Below, piece after piece: positions 1-9,183 of a stretch of 64,000 bases of DNA. The stretch is from Photobacterium damselae. Lineage in GTDB: Bacteria > Pseudomonadota > Gammaproteobacteria > Enterobacterales > Vibrionaceae. The notes under the pieces are model-generated. The model saw only the letters and a list, made by a program, of their open reading frames with translations, made no database searches and was not told the origin of the DNA. Position 1 is the stretch's first letter; every line of letters starts with the position of its first letter. The stretch is taken from positions 24,649 to 88,648 of the forward strand of contig NZ_PYOG01000017.1 of the NCBI RefSeq assembly GCF_003026815.1, in the 5' to 3' direction. The position numbers were made by a program, and so were the translations under genes.

Positions 1-1
1 G

Positions 2-1183
2 GTTGAGTTAGGTAATAAAGAGGTCTTAACGGATTGGGAAGAACAACAGAAATATTACTTATTTGTGGTAGATCAACAGCATAATGAGCTATCAAATCGT
101 GTTATGCATCCTCATTTTAAATTCAAACTACAGTTCACTCGCCCATTAAATACCATTCTTGATAGTCAAGTTAGCCAGCCTATTATTAGTATTCCGTTGC
201 CTAAAGTTCAGGCAACTTTAATGGTACAATTACCTTATCAACAGCATCCTGCAAAAAACTTTTCGTTCTATTTTGGACTGATCCAAATTGTGATTGCTGT
301 TTTAATCTTATTACTCTTCTCCGTACTCATTGCTCGATATTTACAAAGACCATTAACAACACTTCAGCTTGCTTCAAGAAAGCTTGCCGATGGTGATTTT
401 TCGGTACGTGTAACGAAAGAGGTCGGTGATAATGTCTTAGAATTTAAAGCGCTTGCTCAAGATCTCGATATTATGGCATCTAATATTCAACTATTAGCGA
501 AAAAGCAAAAGAGATTGATTCGTGATGTATCCCATGAATTGAAAACGCCATTAGCACGGCACGATTTGGCTTTACATTTATTACGTCGCAGAACTCAAGA
601 TCAAAATAAAGAGTTACTCGATCAACTAGAGCAACAGTCAGATCAAATGAATACATTGGTCAATGAAATTATTGAATTTTGTCGAATTGATAATGCTAAG
701 TACTCAACACAATTGATGCCAATCCAGATTGATAGTATTTGCCAGATCCAATTCGAAGAAAGCCAACGACATCTAGGCCTGAATCAGTCGTTAAATCTCC
801 ATTTAGTTGATAGCTTTCCTATGGTAATGGCAGAAAGTCGTTTAGCTTTGCGTGCAATCAAAAATATTATTGAGAATGCCGTAAAATATGCTGGGAGTAT
901 GGCTGTCATTGATGTTTCAACTTGCCTACTTATCTATCAAGGTCGTTCTTATGCTGCTGTTGTAATTGAAGATAATGGGGTAGGAATCCCTTCGTCTCAG
1001 TTAAAACGTATTTTTGATCCCTTTACTCGTCTGGAAGATTCTCGAGATAAACAATCGGGCGGTTATGGTTTAGGACTTGCGATTGTAAAAGAAGCCATGA
1101 CGGTTATGAAAGGGGAGGTAATAGCAGAAAATCGTCGTAGTGGTGGACTTCGAATATCTCTTCTCTTTCCAATAGTTGAGTAA
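2..1183 (+). CDS. Sensor histidine kinase, 3' part (5' end outside window)
   Basis: The frame is open from base 2 with no stop, so the gene starts before the window; the GTG at 65 is probably internal. In order there is a periplasmic tail, one membrane helix (about 90 residues in, FYFGLIQIVIAVLILLLF), a HAMP linker, a HisKA domain with phospho-acceptor His in SHELKTPLAR, and an HATPase domain with N box NIIENAVKYA, G1 box DNGVGIP and G2 box GYGLGLAIVKEA. The layout resembles the CpxA/RstB class of two-component kinases. The partner regulator is not visible and probably lies upstream. The TonB receptor gene follows 206 bp later; that the kinase controls it is only a guess from position. Confidence 0.9.
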   Translation, partial: VELGNKEVLTDWEEQQKYYLFVVDQQHNELSNRVMHPHFKFKLQFTRPLNTILDSQVSQPIISIPLPKVQATLMVQLPYQQHPAKNFSFYFGLIQIVIAVLILLLFSVLIARYLQRPLTTLQLASRKLADGDFSVRVTKEVGDNVLEFKALAQDLDIMASNIQLLAKKQKRLIRDVSHELKTPLARHDLALHLLRRRTQDQNKELLDQLEQQSDQMNTLVNEIIEFCRIDNAKYSTQLMPIQIDSICQIQFEESQRHLGLNQSLNLHLVDSFPMVMAESRLALRAIKNIIENAVKYAGSMAVIDVSTCLLIYQGRSYAAVVIEDNGVGIPSSQLKRIFDPFTRLEDSRDKQSGGYGLGLAIVKEAMTVMKGEVIAENRRSGGLRISLLFPIVE

Positions 1184-1256
1184 CGGGTAGGACGATTACT
1201 TATTGAGTTTCTCTGTATATCTTTACGAATGCAAAGAATGTAAATTAGAGTGAAAA

Positions 1257-1271
1257 TAAGAATGCTTATCA
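1257..1271. promoter_or_regulatory. Candidate Fur box upstream of the TonB receptor
   Basis: TAAGAATGCTTATCA matches 11 of the 14 fixed positions of the 7-1-7 Fur motif TGATAATNATTATCA. It lies about 120 bp before the receptor start codon. Siderophore receptors are standard Fur targets, so position and gene type support the call. Confidence 0.5.
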
Positions 1272-1389
1272 CTTATATTCCAACTCCGGTTCGCTGGTAG
1301 CAGCATTACGATACTCATAAACACTTGGTTTATTGCTATAAATATTTCTAATGCTGAGTGTTTGGTTAAATATCTGGAGATAACGGAAT

Positions 1390-3465
1390 ATGTTTTCTAA
1401 AAGTCAGTTGGCTTTACTTATTGGTGCAACTCTTGCCGCTCCTGTTTCATTTGCACAAAATGTAGAAGCAGATGAGCATATGGTGGTTACGGGACGTGAT
1501 TACGGCTATAAAGCCGATACTAACTCAACGGCTATGCGCATGGAAATGACACAGCTAGAGACCCCTGGGCAAGTTGCAGTTATTGATGAAAAGCTAATTG
1601 ATGAACAGCGTGCAAGTACGCTAGGTGAGGTACTGCAAAATGATGCAAGTATTTCAGCTGGCGGTACAAGCCGTAACCGTGAACGTTTTTCTCTTCGTGG
1701 TTTTGAATTAGGCAGCAGTTCAGGCTTCTTACGTGATGGGCACCAGCACTGGTCTCATTACCGTCAACCAATTGAGTTACTTGAGCGTGTAGAAGTCATG
1801 AAGGGGCCAGCTGGGTTACTGTATGGAAAATCAGCACCTGGTGGCTTAGTGAACATGGTTTCTAAAAAGCCAACTCATGAAACACAAGTTAACTTTAGCC
1901 AAGATGTGGGTTCAAACAATCACACTCGTACTGTTGCTGATGTAAGTGGTTCTTTAAATGCAGACCAATCACTTCGTGGCCGTGTGGTATTAGCTAAAGA
2001 AGATTATGATTCATGGCGCCGTTATGGTGATGGCACCAAACCATCAACTGACCGCTTTGTTGGTGGCTTATTCCTAGATTACGATATTAATGATGATGTA
2101 ACAGTTTCTGTTCATTATGATCGTACGGAAGATAAAGGAAGTGTTGACTCGGGCGCTTATGTTGTCGATGGCAAAGTTGTTCGTGGTGACAAATATATTT
2201 GGGATGCTCAGTGGTCAACTATTGATAACACCGTTCAAAACACGGGCATTGATGTTAAAGCACAATTAACTGACTCATGGGCTTTAAATACTGGTTTTAA
2301 CCATCAAGATTTTAAACGCGTAGATGTAGAAAGTTACCCAAGCTTCAATGATTATGCATCAACGGGTAAAATCGTTCATAGTGGTAACGATCGTCATGAT
2401 CATTGGGTATTTAATACGGCTTATTCCGATCTTGTTGGTGAATTAGATTTTCTTGGTACCCAGCATCAAGTACTAATTGGAGCAAACTGGTTAGGTTATT
2501 CATACGATCGAGCTCAATACTATTTTGATAAAGTCACGACAGAACCTGGTCAAACAGTACCGAAACCGGGTTATTCAGGAAAAACACGCAAATCTAATTC
2601 TGAGTACGATGCGTGGGGCTTCTATCTACAAGATATGATGACAATTAATGATTACTGGCAATTCTTAGCGGGTGTTCGTTTCGATCGTCAAACACAAGAA
2701 GGTAAGGCTGCTGAAGAGGCGATTTCACCTAAAGTTGCAGCAATTTTCCACCCTGCAGATAACGGTTCAATCTATCTGTCATATTCGGAGAGTTTTGAAC
2801 CTCAAGGTGTTGTTTCATCTGATTATGTTAATGCAGGCGATAAGCTAGATCCTTTGCGTGGTAAGCAATATGAACTAGGAACTAAATGGGAATTATTAGA
2901 CAGTCGCCTATATGTATCGGGTGCTGTGTTTAATATTACTCAAGAAAACTCTAAGATTGCGGTAGGTCCTAAAGATAACCAGACTCTAACTCAGGGTGGT
3001 GAACGAGTTCATAATGGCGCAGAGTTAGCATTACAAGGTAAAGTGACGGACAAGTTGAATGTAAATGCATCTGCAATGTACTTAGATGCAGAGTATACCA
3101 AAGACCAGAATTTTGAAGGTAATCGCCCTGCAGATGTTCCTGAGTTTGCTGCGAGTGTTTGGTCTACTTATAACGTGACGGATGCTACCGATGTAAACCT
3201 AGGTGTGATTTACGAAGGTTCTCGTTATGGAGATGCTGCAAATACATTTAAGAAGCCTGGTTATACTCGAGTTGATATGGGTGTATCTCATACCTACAAG
3301 TATGACGAAAAACTGGATATTATCGGTCGTTTGAATGTTGAAAATGTATTTGATACAGACTACTTAGCTGGTGGTGGTTCAACAAGCAGCAAATACCCAG
3401 GTGCTACTGGGGTTACTATCGGTGAAGGCCGTAACTTTATGGCAACAGTTGAGTTCAAATACTAA
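1390..3465 (+). CDS. TonB-dependent siderophore receptor
   Basis: 691 residues. Outer-membrane receptor that imports ferric siderophore using energy from a TonB-ExbB-ExbD complex. A signal peptide ends near AAPVSFAQ; the mature N terminus holds a TonB-box-like stretch (DEHMVVTG). The plug domain follows, with LETPGQVAVIDEKLIDEQ, LRGFELGSSSG and EVMKGPAGLLYGKSAPGGLVN, then a 22-strand-type barrel ending in aromatic FKY. The plug places it in the siderophore receptor family (FhuA/FhuE/FpvA type); the exact siderophore cannot be read from sequence. The TonB2-type operon starts 120 bp downstream, so receptor and energiser are probably used together. A hairpin terminator separates them. Confidence 0.93.
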   Translation: MFSKSQLALLIGATLAAPVSFAQNVEADEHMVVTGRDYGYKADTNSTAMRMEMTQLETPGQVAVIDEKLIDEQRASTLGEVLQNDASISAGGTSRNRERFSLRGFELGSSSGFLRDGHQHWSHYRQPIELLERVEVMKGPAGLLYGKSAPGGLVNMVSKKPTHETQVNFSQDVGSNNHTRTVADVSGSLNADQSLRGRVVLAKEDYDSWRRYGDGTKPSTDRFVGGLFLDYDINDDVTVSVHYDRTEDKGSVDSGAYVVDGKVVRGDKYIWDAQWSTIDNTVQNTGIDVKAQLTDSWALNTGFNHQDFKRVDVESYPSFNDYASTGKIVHSGNDRHDHWVFNTAYSDLVGELDFLGTQHQVLIGANWLGYSYDRAQYYFDKVTTEPGQTVPKPGYSGKTRKSNSEYDAWGFYLQDMMTINDYWQFLAGVRFDRQTQEGKAAEEAISPKVAAIFHPADNGSIYLSYSESFEPQGVVSSDYVNAGDKLDPLRGKQYELGTKWELLDSRLYVSGAVFNITQENSKIAVGPKDNQTLTQGGERVHNGAELALQGKVTDKLNVNASAMYLDAEYTKDQNFEGNRPADVPEFAASVWSTYNVTDATDVNLGVIYEGSRYGDAANTFKKPGYTRVDMGVSHTYKYDEKLDIIGRLNVENVFDTDYLAGGGSTSSKYPGATGVTIGEGRNFMATVEFKY

Positions 3466-3483
3466 TCAAAACTCAAATAAATG

Positions 3484-3520
3484 AGGGGAGGCGCGAGCTT
3501 CCCCTGATACTATTTTTCTT
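3484..3520 (+). terminator. Rho-independent terminator after the TonB receptor
   Basis: 8-bp stem (3484-3491 with 3498-3505, one G-U pair), loop CGCGAG, followed by a T-rich stretch. It implies the TonB2 operon has its own promoter or depends on read-through. Confidence 0.7.
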
Positions 3521-3584
3521 TTTATCTTTATCACATTTGTGACTTTTTATTTTTATATCGCATTGAACTAATAGATTGATGACA

Positions 3585-4367
3585 ATGAAAAAGACATGTA
3601 TTGCGCTACTGGTTTTAAGCGCATCGGGAACAGTGACTGCAAACAGTCTAGATACTGCCCGTTCAATTGAAAGTAAAACAAATGCAGCCTCTGCTGTGAG
3701 CCAAGATCGCATTGATAAAAGTGCTGATTCCGCACTAAACATGAAAGCTGAAATTGAGCGTTTAGAAGAAGAAACTAAGAATCTGGCTATTTATCACGAT
3801 CATCTAGCTCGCTTAGTTGAGAACCAACAACAAGAAATGGTTCATATCAATCAGCAGATCAATGATATCAAAGAGACTCGACAAGGTATTGTGCCATTGA
3901 TGTATCAGATGTTAGATGGTCTTGAGCAGGTCATTAAACAAGATAAACCAATTAAAGAAGAGCAACGTGTAGCTCGTCTGCATAAACTACAGGCAATGAT
4001 GGATCAAGCAGATATCTCTGATGCTGAAAAGTTTCGTCGCTTGTTAGAAGCTTACCAAATTGAAATGGATTACGGTACAAAGTTGGCTACCTACCAAGCA
4101 AAAATCACGCTTTCAGATAATAAAATAATAGAAGCGAATATTTTGCATTTGGGTCGTTTAGTGTTAGTTGCTCGTAGCCTAGATGGCCAGCAGTATTGGT
4201 CTTGGAATGCCAAAAACAAGTCATGGCAAAGTGTCGATGGTGATCAAGCTGATAATATTGCTCAAGCTTATGCAATGGCGAATAAAGATATTACGCCGAA
4301 TCTGCTGACATTGCCGATTTCTCCATCTCATTTATCACTGACTCAAGCCGCAGGAGCAACACAATGA
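3585..4367 (+). CDS. DUF3450 periplasmic protein, first gene of TonB2 operon
   Basis: About 261 residues, opening with the signal peptide MKKTCIALLVLSASGTVTA. Most of the mature part is predicted coiled coil (heptad-rich stretch about residues 50-110), then a small C-terminal domain with YWSWNAKNKSWQ. This is the DUF3450 family, usually found as the first gene of Vibrio TonB2/ttpC operons; its biochemical role is not established. ATG codons occur at 3579 and 3585; the later one gives the canonical signal peptide, and no strong Shine-Dalgarno decides. The stop overlaps the next start (ATGA), suggesting translational coupling. Confidence 0.85.
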   Translation: MKKTCIALLVLSASGTVTANSLDTARSIESKTNAASAVSQDRIDKSADSALNMKAEIERLEEETKNLAIYHDHLARLVENQQQEMVHINQQINDIKETRQGIVPLMYQMLDGLEQVIKQDKPIKEEQRVARLHKLQAMMDQADISDAEKFRRLLEAYQIEMDYGTKLATYQAKITLSDNKIIEANILHLGRLVLVARSLDGQQYWSWNAKNKSWQSVDGDQADNIAQAYAMANKDITPNLLTLPISPSHLSLTQAAGATQ

Positions 4368-5728
4368 AAGTAAAAACATTAGCGTTTGCGTTAAGTGTTG
4401 TGATGCCTTTGTGGACTGGTCATGTTTATGCCGATAGCTTGGTAAGTAAAGCTCAACAAGAACAAGCAGTGCAAACGGCTCATAACGCTGCTCGTGAGCA
4501 AGGTTTTCATCACACTGAAACAGGTATTAAAGCTCAACGTGATGCTCTGTTAGCTAAGCGAAAACAACTGCAAAATCAAACGGATAAGTTGAGTAAAAGC
4601 TTTAGCCAAAATGAAGAGCAGTTAGCTGAACTTGAAGAGAAATTACGATTAGAAACTGGCAGTTTAGGTGAACTTTTTGGTGTTGTACGTCAAGCAGCAA
4701 AGGATTTAAATCATGAGCTAGACAATTCTGTCACCAGCTTAGGGGCAAACCACGATGATAACGTCGTTGCTGATATTGTTGCGGCAAAATCGCTGCCATC
4801 TATGGCTCAGTTAACTGGGTTATGGCGCACTATGATTGGGCAAATTCAAGCTAGTGATGAAGTGGCTAAGGTCGAGATCCCTTATGTAAATGGGGCCGGT
4901 GAGTTAAATCAAGTTTCAGGTTTTCGCCTCGGTAGCTTTGGTTTAATCACTGATGAAGGTTACGTTAATTGGAATAGTGGTCGTGGTAATGCTGAAGCGT
5001 TTCCAATTCAACCTGAAAATGGTCCAACATCGGCCTCTTTTGAACATTTAAATCAGACTGGGATAATGGATATTGTTATTGATCCATCTCGTGGTGAGAT
5101 GCTTGCACAATTAGCTAATGAACCGACATTAATGGATCGCTTAAAGGCGGGGGGAGTGGTTGGTCAAATTATTTTAGTTCTATTGGCAATTGGTGGTGGT
5201 ATTGCGCTGTTCCGTGGTGCTAACTTGATTAAGATTCGTCAACAAATAAACCGCCAACTTAAAAATCCTGAACAACCTGGCAATAATCCTCTTGGTCGAA
5301 TTTTGTCTGTTTACAATAAAGAGCAGAACCGAAGTGTTGAGGCCCTTGAGCTACGTTTAATGGAAACCATTATTGATGAGCAACAAGGGTTGGAAAAAGG
5401 TTTGTCTATGTTAAAGCTATTGGCTGCATTAGCACCCATGCTGGGATTACTGGGTACAGTCACGGGGATGATCGAAACATTCCAAGTGATCACTCAGTTT
5501 GGCAATGGCGACCCTAAAGTGATGGCTGGTGGTATTTCGATGGCGCTTGTTACTACCGTTTTAGGTCTTATTGCCGCAATGCCGCTGCTACTGGCTCATA
5601 ATGTGTTGGGCACTCAGGCTGAAAATATTCGCAATATTTTAGAAAAACAAGGGATCAGTTTAGTGGCTGAACAGGCAGAAAAAGCGTGTTTTAAACCAAA
5701 TACTCAATCTAAGGTGGCGGCTGCGTAA
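4364..5728 (+). CDS. ttpC: TtpC-like MotA/TolQ/ExbB proton channel protein
   Basis: 454 residues, much longer than a classical ExbB. Signal peptide at the N terminus, then a long periplasmic coiled-coil part (about residues 30-110) and a second periplasmic region, a membrane helix near 265-283 (VVGQIILVLLAIGGGIALF), and a C-terminal MotA/TolQ/ExbB domain with PMLGLLGTVTGMI and GGISMALVTTVLGL. This matches TtpC, the extra membrane protein that Vibrio TonB2 systems need in addition to ExbB2-ExbD2. It overlaps both neighbours by 1-4 bases. Assignment rests on architecture and gene order. Confidence 0.9.
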   Translation: MKVKTLAFALSVVMPLWTGHVYADSLVSKAQQEQAVQTAHNAAREQGFHHTETGIKAQRDALLAKRKQLQNQTDKLSKSFSQNEEQLAELEEKLRLETGSLGELFGVVRQAAKDLNHELDNSVTSLGANHDDNVVADIVAAKSLPSMAQLTGLWRTMIGQIQASDEVAKVEIPYVNGAGELNQVSGFRLGSFGLITDEGYVNWNSGRGNAEAFPIQPENGPTSASFEHLNQTGIMDIVIDPSRGEMLAQLANEPTLMDRLKAGGVVGQIILVLLAIGGGIALFRGANLIKIRQQINRQLKNPEQPGNNPLGRILSVYNKEQNRSVEALELRLMETIIDEQQGLEKGLSMLKLLAALAPMLGLLGTVTGMIETFQVITQFGNGDPKVMAGGISMALVTTVLGLIAAMPLLLAHNVLGTQAENIRNILEKQGISLVAEQAEKACFKPNTQSKVAAA

Positions 5729-6261
5729 TGTTTTCTAGTTTGATTGAAAACTGGTGGTATTCGCTCTCTCATTTTATGGATCAGGGGGGAGCCATTTTAT
5801 GGTGGCTTGCAGCCGTTGTTGCGATTTATTGGTTGTTGGTTATTGAGCGCCTGCTGTATTTGACGTTGACATACCCAAAACAGAAAGCGAACTGGATTGC
5901 TCAATGGCAAGCACGCAGTGATCAAACATCTTGGTATGCGCATGTCATTCGTGAAGGTTGGTTAAATCAGGCACATCAAGCTTTAAACCAGAATTTAAAC
6001 TTGATCAAAGTTTTAGTTTCTATTTGTCCTATGTTGGGATTAATGGGTACGGTAACGGGGATGATCTCCGTGTTTGATGTGATGGCCTCACTAGGCAGTA
6101 GTCAACCTAAACTGATGGCCTCTGGGATATCTTTAGCTACTCTTCCGACAATGGCGGGAATGGTAGCGGCTGTTGCAGGCATGTTTGTTCACTCTCGTTT
6201 ATCTAAAGCATGTCACTGGCGAGAGCTTAAGTTAGAAAAATTATTAAGGAGTCAGCAATGA
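5728..6261 (+). CDS. exbB: Biopolymer transport protein ExbB (TonB2 system)
   Basis: 177 residues with three predicted membrane helices and the MotA/TolQ/ExbB core: PMLGLMGTVTGMISVF, then SGISLATLPTMAGMVAAVAG. ExbB forms the inner-membrane proton channel with ExbD and powers TonB. The core motif closely repeats that of the preceding TtpC-like protein, as usual for these operons. The start A overlaps the ttpC stop codon and the stop overlaps exbD, so the operon is tightly coupled. Confidence 0.93.
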   Translation: MFSSLIENWWYSLSHFMDQGGAILWWLAAVVAIYWLLVIERLLYLTLTYPKQKANWIAQWQARSDQTSWYAHVIREGWLNQAHQALNQNLNLIKVLVSICPMLGLMGTVTGMISVFDVMASLGSSQPKLMASGISLATLPTMAGMVAAVAGMFVHSRLSKACHWRELKLEKLLRSQQ

Positions 6262-6662
6262 GGCTAACTCGACCTTCACGAAACCGTGAAGATGCTCAAA
6301 TCGATCTTACATCCATGTTAGATATCGTATTTATCATGTTGATCTTCTTTATTGTAACCAGCTCGTTTGTGCGTGAATCAGGTGTCGAAGTTAACCGACC
6401 TCAGGCCAGTCATGCTGTAAGTCAGAAAGATGCGGGTATCTTTATTGCGATCACTTCGGCAAATGATATCTATATTGATAAACGTATTGTAGATACTGAA
6501 CGAGTTCAGGCGACCATTGAGCATATGCTTGTTGACCAGCCGGATGCCTCCTTGGTTATCCAAGCTGATGAGCATGCCTATAATGGAACTGTAGTTAAAG
6601 TGATGGATGCGGCAAAAGGTGCTGGAGTGAAAAATATTGCACTGGCTGCTGAAAATAAGTGA
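6258..6662 (+). CDS. exbD: Biopolymer transport protein ExbD (TonB2 system)
   Basis: 134 residues. Short basic cytoplasmic N terminus, one membrane helix (MLDIVFIMLIFFIVTSSF) carrying the Asp that ExbD/TolR proteins use for proton movement, and a periplasmic domain ending in the usual alternating strands and helices. Starts inside the exbB stop (ATGA). Belongs to the same energiser complex as ExbB and TonB here. Confidence 0.93.
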   Translation: MRLTRPSRNREDAQIDLTSMLDIVFIMLIFFIVTSSFVRESGVEVNRPQASHAVSQKDAGIFIAITSANDIYIDKRIVDTERVQATIEHMLVDQPDASLVIQADEHAYNGTVVKVMDAAKGAGVKNIALAAENK

Positions 6663-6678
6663 TGGTTAGGGGAGTAGG

Positions 6679-7335
6679 ATGTTAAGAGTCTTAATGGCTT
6701 TTCCTTTAGCCATATTACTTGCGGGTGGCTTGTTTACATTTATGGCTTGGATGGTTGATAACGGCTCACGACAGGAGCCTGAATCAACCCCACCTTTATC
6801 GTTTAATATGGTTATGGTCGAGCAAGAATCCGAAGTTCAGCGTCGACAACGCGTTGTACCGCCTAAACCAGAGGCTCCAAAACCACCACCGCAAATCATG
6901 CCAAGTCAAAGTAAGCCGACGTCGGTATCAACATTGCCCGTTGCTTCTATTTCAGCACTTGGCTTAGATACTTCTATTTCAGGTATTGCAGTCTCGGCCC
7001 CTAAATTTGGCAAAATAGAGGGATCGGCGAATTTGGGGGCTGGAATTAATGTTGGTTCAAATCAACAAGCAATGCCTTTGTATCGTGTTGAACCTCGCTA
7101 TCCAGCACGTGCACTAAAGCAAGGCGCGGAAGGTTATGTGGTTTTGCAATTTACTATTGATACCCAAGGTCGTCCCTCTGATATTAGTGTGGTAGAGGCT
7201 AAACCTCGCCGTTTATTTGAACGAGATGCAATGCGAGCACTTCGTAAATGGAAATATCAAGCGAAAGTGATTGATGGCCAAGCGGTTGAACAACCAAGGC
7301 AAACGGTAAAATTGGAGTTTAAAATAAATCAATGA
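6679..7335 (+). CDS. tonB: Energy transducer TonB (TonB2 type)
   Basis: 218 residues: N-terminal membrane anchor (LRVLMAFPLAILLAGGLFTFMAW), a short proline/lysine-rich spacer (PPKPEAPKPPPQ), and the C-terminal TonB domain with EPRYPARALKQGAEGYVVL and RDAMRALRKWKYQ. The short spacer is typical of TonB2-class proteins. It links ExbB/ExbD in the inner membrane to outer-membrane receptors such as the one at 1390. 16 bp after exbD with GGGGAGTAGG before the ATG; the stop overlaps the next gene. Confidence 0.93.
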   Translation: MLRVLMAFPLAILLAGGLFTFMAWMVDNGSRQEPESTPPLSFNMVMVEQESEVQRRQRVVPPKPEAPKPPPQIMPSQSKPTSVSTLPVASISALGLDTSISGIAVSAPKFGKIEGSANLGAGINVGSNQQAMPLYRVEPRYPARALKQGAEGYVVLQFTIDTQGRPSDISVVEAKPRRLFERDAMRALRKWKYQAKVIDGQAVEQPRQTVKLEFKINQ

Positions 7336-8510
7336 TGAAGATAAAAAAGCCATTAGTCTCTGTCTTATTATTGTCAGCTTCGATATTACCGTGCTGGGTA
7401 CAGGCGGCACCTCAGTTGAGTCAAAGTGTGGCGGCTAAATTACAAAAAGCTAATACATTGATGCAAGAGGACAAACTAACTCAAGCGTCACAACTTCTAA
7501 CTTCAATCGCAGTAGACAAAGCCTATGACAAAGCGTTTATTGCCCGTATGTTGGGAGTTGTATATTGGCAACAAGGTAAAGCCCAATCTGCAATTAAAGC
7601 GTTAACTCAAGCTGTTAACAGCGGTTTATTGAAAGATGAATATGGGTGGCAAACAGAGCGTATGCTTGCTGATTTATTATTATCTGAGCAACAATATAAT
7701 AAAGCGCTACCTCATTACTATTCGCTGACCCAAGTAAAAGCTAAAGGTAATAAAACTGATGAGGTGTGGTTACGTATTGCCCAGTCTCATTATCAATTAA
7801 GCCAATGGTCAAAAGTATTAACTTCCATTAAACGATACGATAGTTATGGTAATAAAGATTCAGTGTCACCACTTTCTATTGCCCTGGGTGCTCAACTGCA
7901 GTTAAAAAAATACAATTTGGCTGTACCGACATTAAATCGACTGATCGCTTTAGAACCGAATAAAAACATTTGGTGGCAGCAATTAGCTAGTTTGCAGATT
8001 CGTATTGGAAAAACATCGGATGCATTAGATACTTTGGTATTAGCTCAATATCAAGGTATCCAGCTTTCTAATAATGAATTACTAACATTAGCACAGCTTT
8101 ATGCTCAGCGCGGTATACCTGAGCGATCGGCGAAAATAATTGCAACGCTATCTGATGCAAACACACAGGAACGCCTAGTTGAGCAAGCCAATTATTGGCA
8201 AATGGCGCGTGAATGGGATAAAGCGATAACAGTATGGAAAAAAGCAGTATCACTCAATAGTAAATACCGCTGGCAGTTGGCTCAATTGCAATTACAGCAA
8301 GGGCAGTATCAGCAAGCACTCTCGCAGCTAAATCAAATCTCGAACTCAAAATATCAATCTCAAGTTGAATTAGCAAAAGTACGTGCTTATTACAAACTGG
8401 ATAAGTTAGAAAAAGCAATTATACATGCGAAAATGGCGAATAACTTAAAACCGTCTCAAGAGGCGAAAGGATGGATCCAATATTTGAGTCAAATGCAGAC
8501 AATGTCATAA
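7332..8510 (+). CDS. Tetratricopeptide repeat protein at end of TonB2 operon
   Basis: 392 residues. Signal peptide (KKPLVSVLLLSASILPCWVQA), then TPR-like helical repeats through most of the length (for example LTQASQLLTSIAVDKAYDKA, GKAQSAIKALTQAVNSGL, LEKAIIHAKMANNLKPSQ). Such a periplasmic TPR protein regularly closes Vibrio TonB2 operons; its role is not established. Its ATG overlaps the tonB stop. A second in-frame ATG follows directly. The operon ends at the terminator at 8533. Confidence 0.85.
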   Translation: MMKIKKPLVSVLLLSASILPCWVQAAPQLSQSVAAKLQKANTLMQEDKLTQASQLLTSIAVDKAYDKAFIARMLGVVYWQQGKAQSAIKALTQAVNSGLLKDEYGWQTERMLADLLLSEQQYNKALPHYYSLTQVKAKGNKTDEVWLRIAQSHYQLSQWSKVLTSIKRYDSYGNKDSVSPLSIALGAQLQLKKYNLAVPTLNRLIALEPNKNIWWQQLASLQIRIGKTSDALDTLVLAQYQGIQLSNNELLTLAQLYAQRGIPERSAKIIATLSDANTQERLVEQANYWQMAREWDKAITVWKKAVSLNSKYRWQLAQLQLQQGQYQQALSQLNQISNSKYQSQVELAKVRAYYKLDKLEKAIIHAKMANNLKPSQEAKGWIQYLSQMQTMS

Positions 8511-8532
8511 CAAGTTATAGTTTATAAGATTT

Positions 8533-8568
8533 AAGCAGCTAATAGGGTGACCTGTTTGCTGCTTTTTT
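8533..8568 (+). terminator. Rho-independent terminator of the TonB2 operon
   Basis: AAGCAGC (8533-8539) pairs with GCTGCTT (8558-8564); the loop contains a small inner pairing AGG/CCT, and a run of T follows. It sits just before the YhcH-like gene and argues against starting that gene upstream at 8547. Confidence 0.8.
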
Positions 8569-8627
8569 ATATCTTTTTAGGCTATTTAATTGGGTATATA
8601 ATCTTTTCTTTTTTTAAGAGTCCAATT

Positions 8628-9092
8628 ATGTTTGTTGGTCATATTGATAGATTTCCTGCGCAAAGTTATCTAGCCCCTAAACTACTTGCTGCAATGAAAA
8701 CCGCGTTCTCTCGCATTCAAGATTTACCTGCTGATTTTTCATCGTCAGTTGAGATTGATGGTAAAGATTTTTTCTTTAATATTCAGCAAGAAACATGTAC
8801 ACCTGCAGAGCACAAATTGGCGGAAATACATCATAACTATGTGGATGTTCATTTAGTATTAGATGGGCAAGAGCAGATTGGTGTGTCATCACAGCCGCTC
8901 GAAATTACTGATGATAGTAAGAAAGAGTTTGATTTATATTTTGGTCCCTTGCAGGACGAAGATTTTATTACCTTAAAGCAAGGTGATTTTGCAATTTTCT
9001 TTCCTCATGAAATTCACAAGCCATTAAGTACTTATGGTGAACTAACAAGGGTAAAGAAAGCAATTATTAAGATCGCTATTGATATTTTGTAG
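8628..9092 (+). CDS. YhcH/YjgK/YiaL family (DUF386) protein
   Basis: 154 residues starting MFVGHIDRFPAQSYL. The family forms a beta-sandwich cupin-like fold; E. coli members include YhcH/NanQ, linked to sialic acid metabolism, and EbgC. Conserved features seen are AEIHHNYVDVHLVLDGQE and the C-terminal FPHEIHKP. The ATG at 8628 has AAGAG seven bases upstream and gives the family's usual length; an upstream in-frame start at 8547 would lie inside the preceding terminator. Substrate unknown here; no sialic acid genes are nearby. Confidence 0.85.
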   Translation: MFVGHIDRFPAQSYLAPKLLAAMKTAFSRIQDLPADFSSSVEIDGKDFFFNIQQETCTPAEHKLAEIHHNYVDVHLVLDGQEQIGVSSQPLEITDDSKKEFDLYFGPLQDEDFITLKQGDFAIFFPHEIHKPLSTYGELTRVKKAIIKIAIDIL

Positions 9093-9147
9093 CTGGTGCT
9101 ATTTTTTATCAGTAATAGATCTATACCCAAATAAAGCAAATTTGGTA

Positions 9148-9177
9148 TATCCCCTTAGCCATTTAGATAAGGGGATA
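9148..9177. terminator. Hairpin between convergent YhcH-like and Sel1 genes
   Basis: Perfect 10-bp stem TATCCCCTTA (9148-9157) with TAAGGGGATA (9168-9177), 10-base loop. The T-tract is weak on both strands, but the position between convergent genes suggests a two-way terminator. Confidence 0.55.
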
Positions 9178-9183
9178 CTTCTA

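Noticed and set aside
8547..8627. N-terminal extension of the YhcH-like protein
   Set aside because: It starts within the stem of the TonB2 operon terminator; the ATG at 8628 has an RBS and gives the family length.
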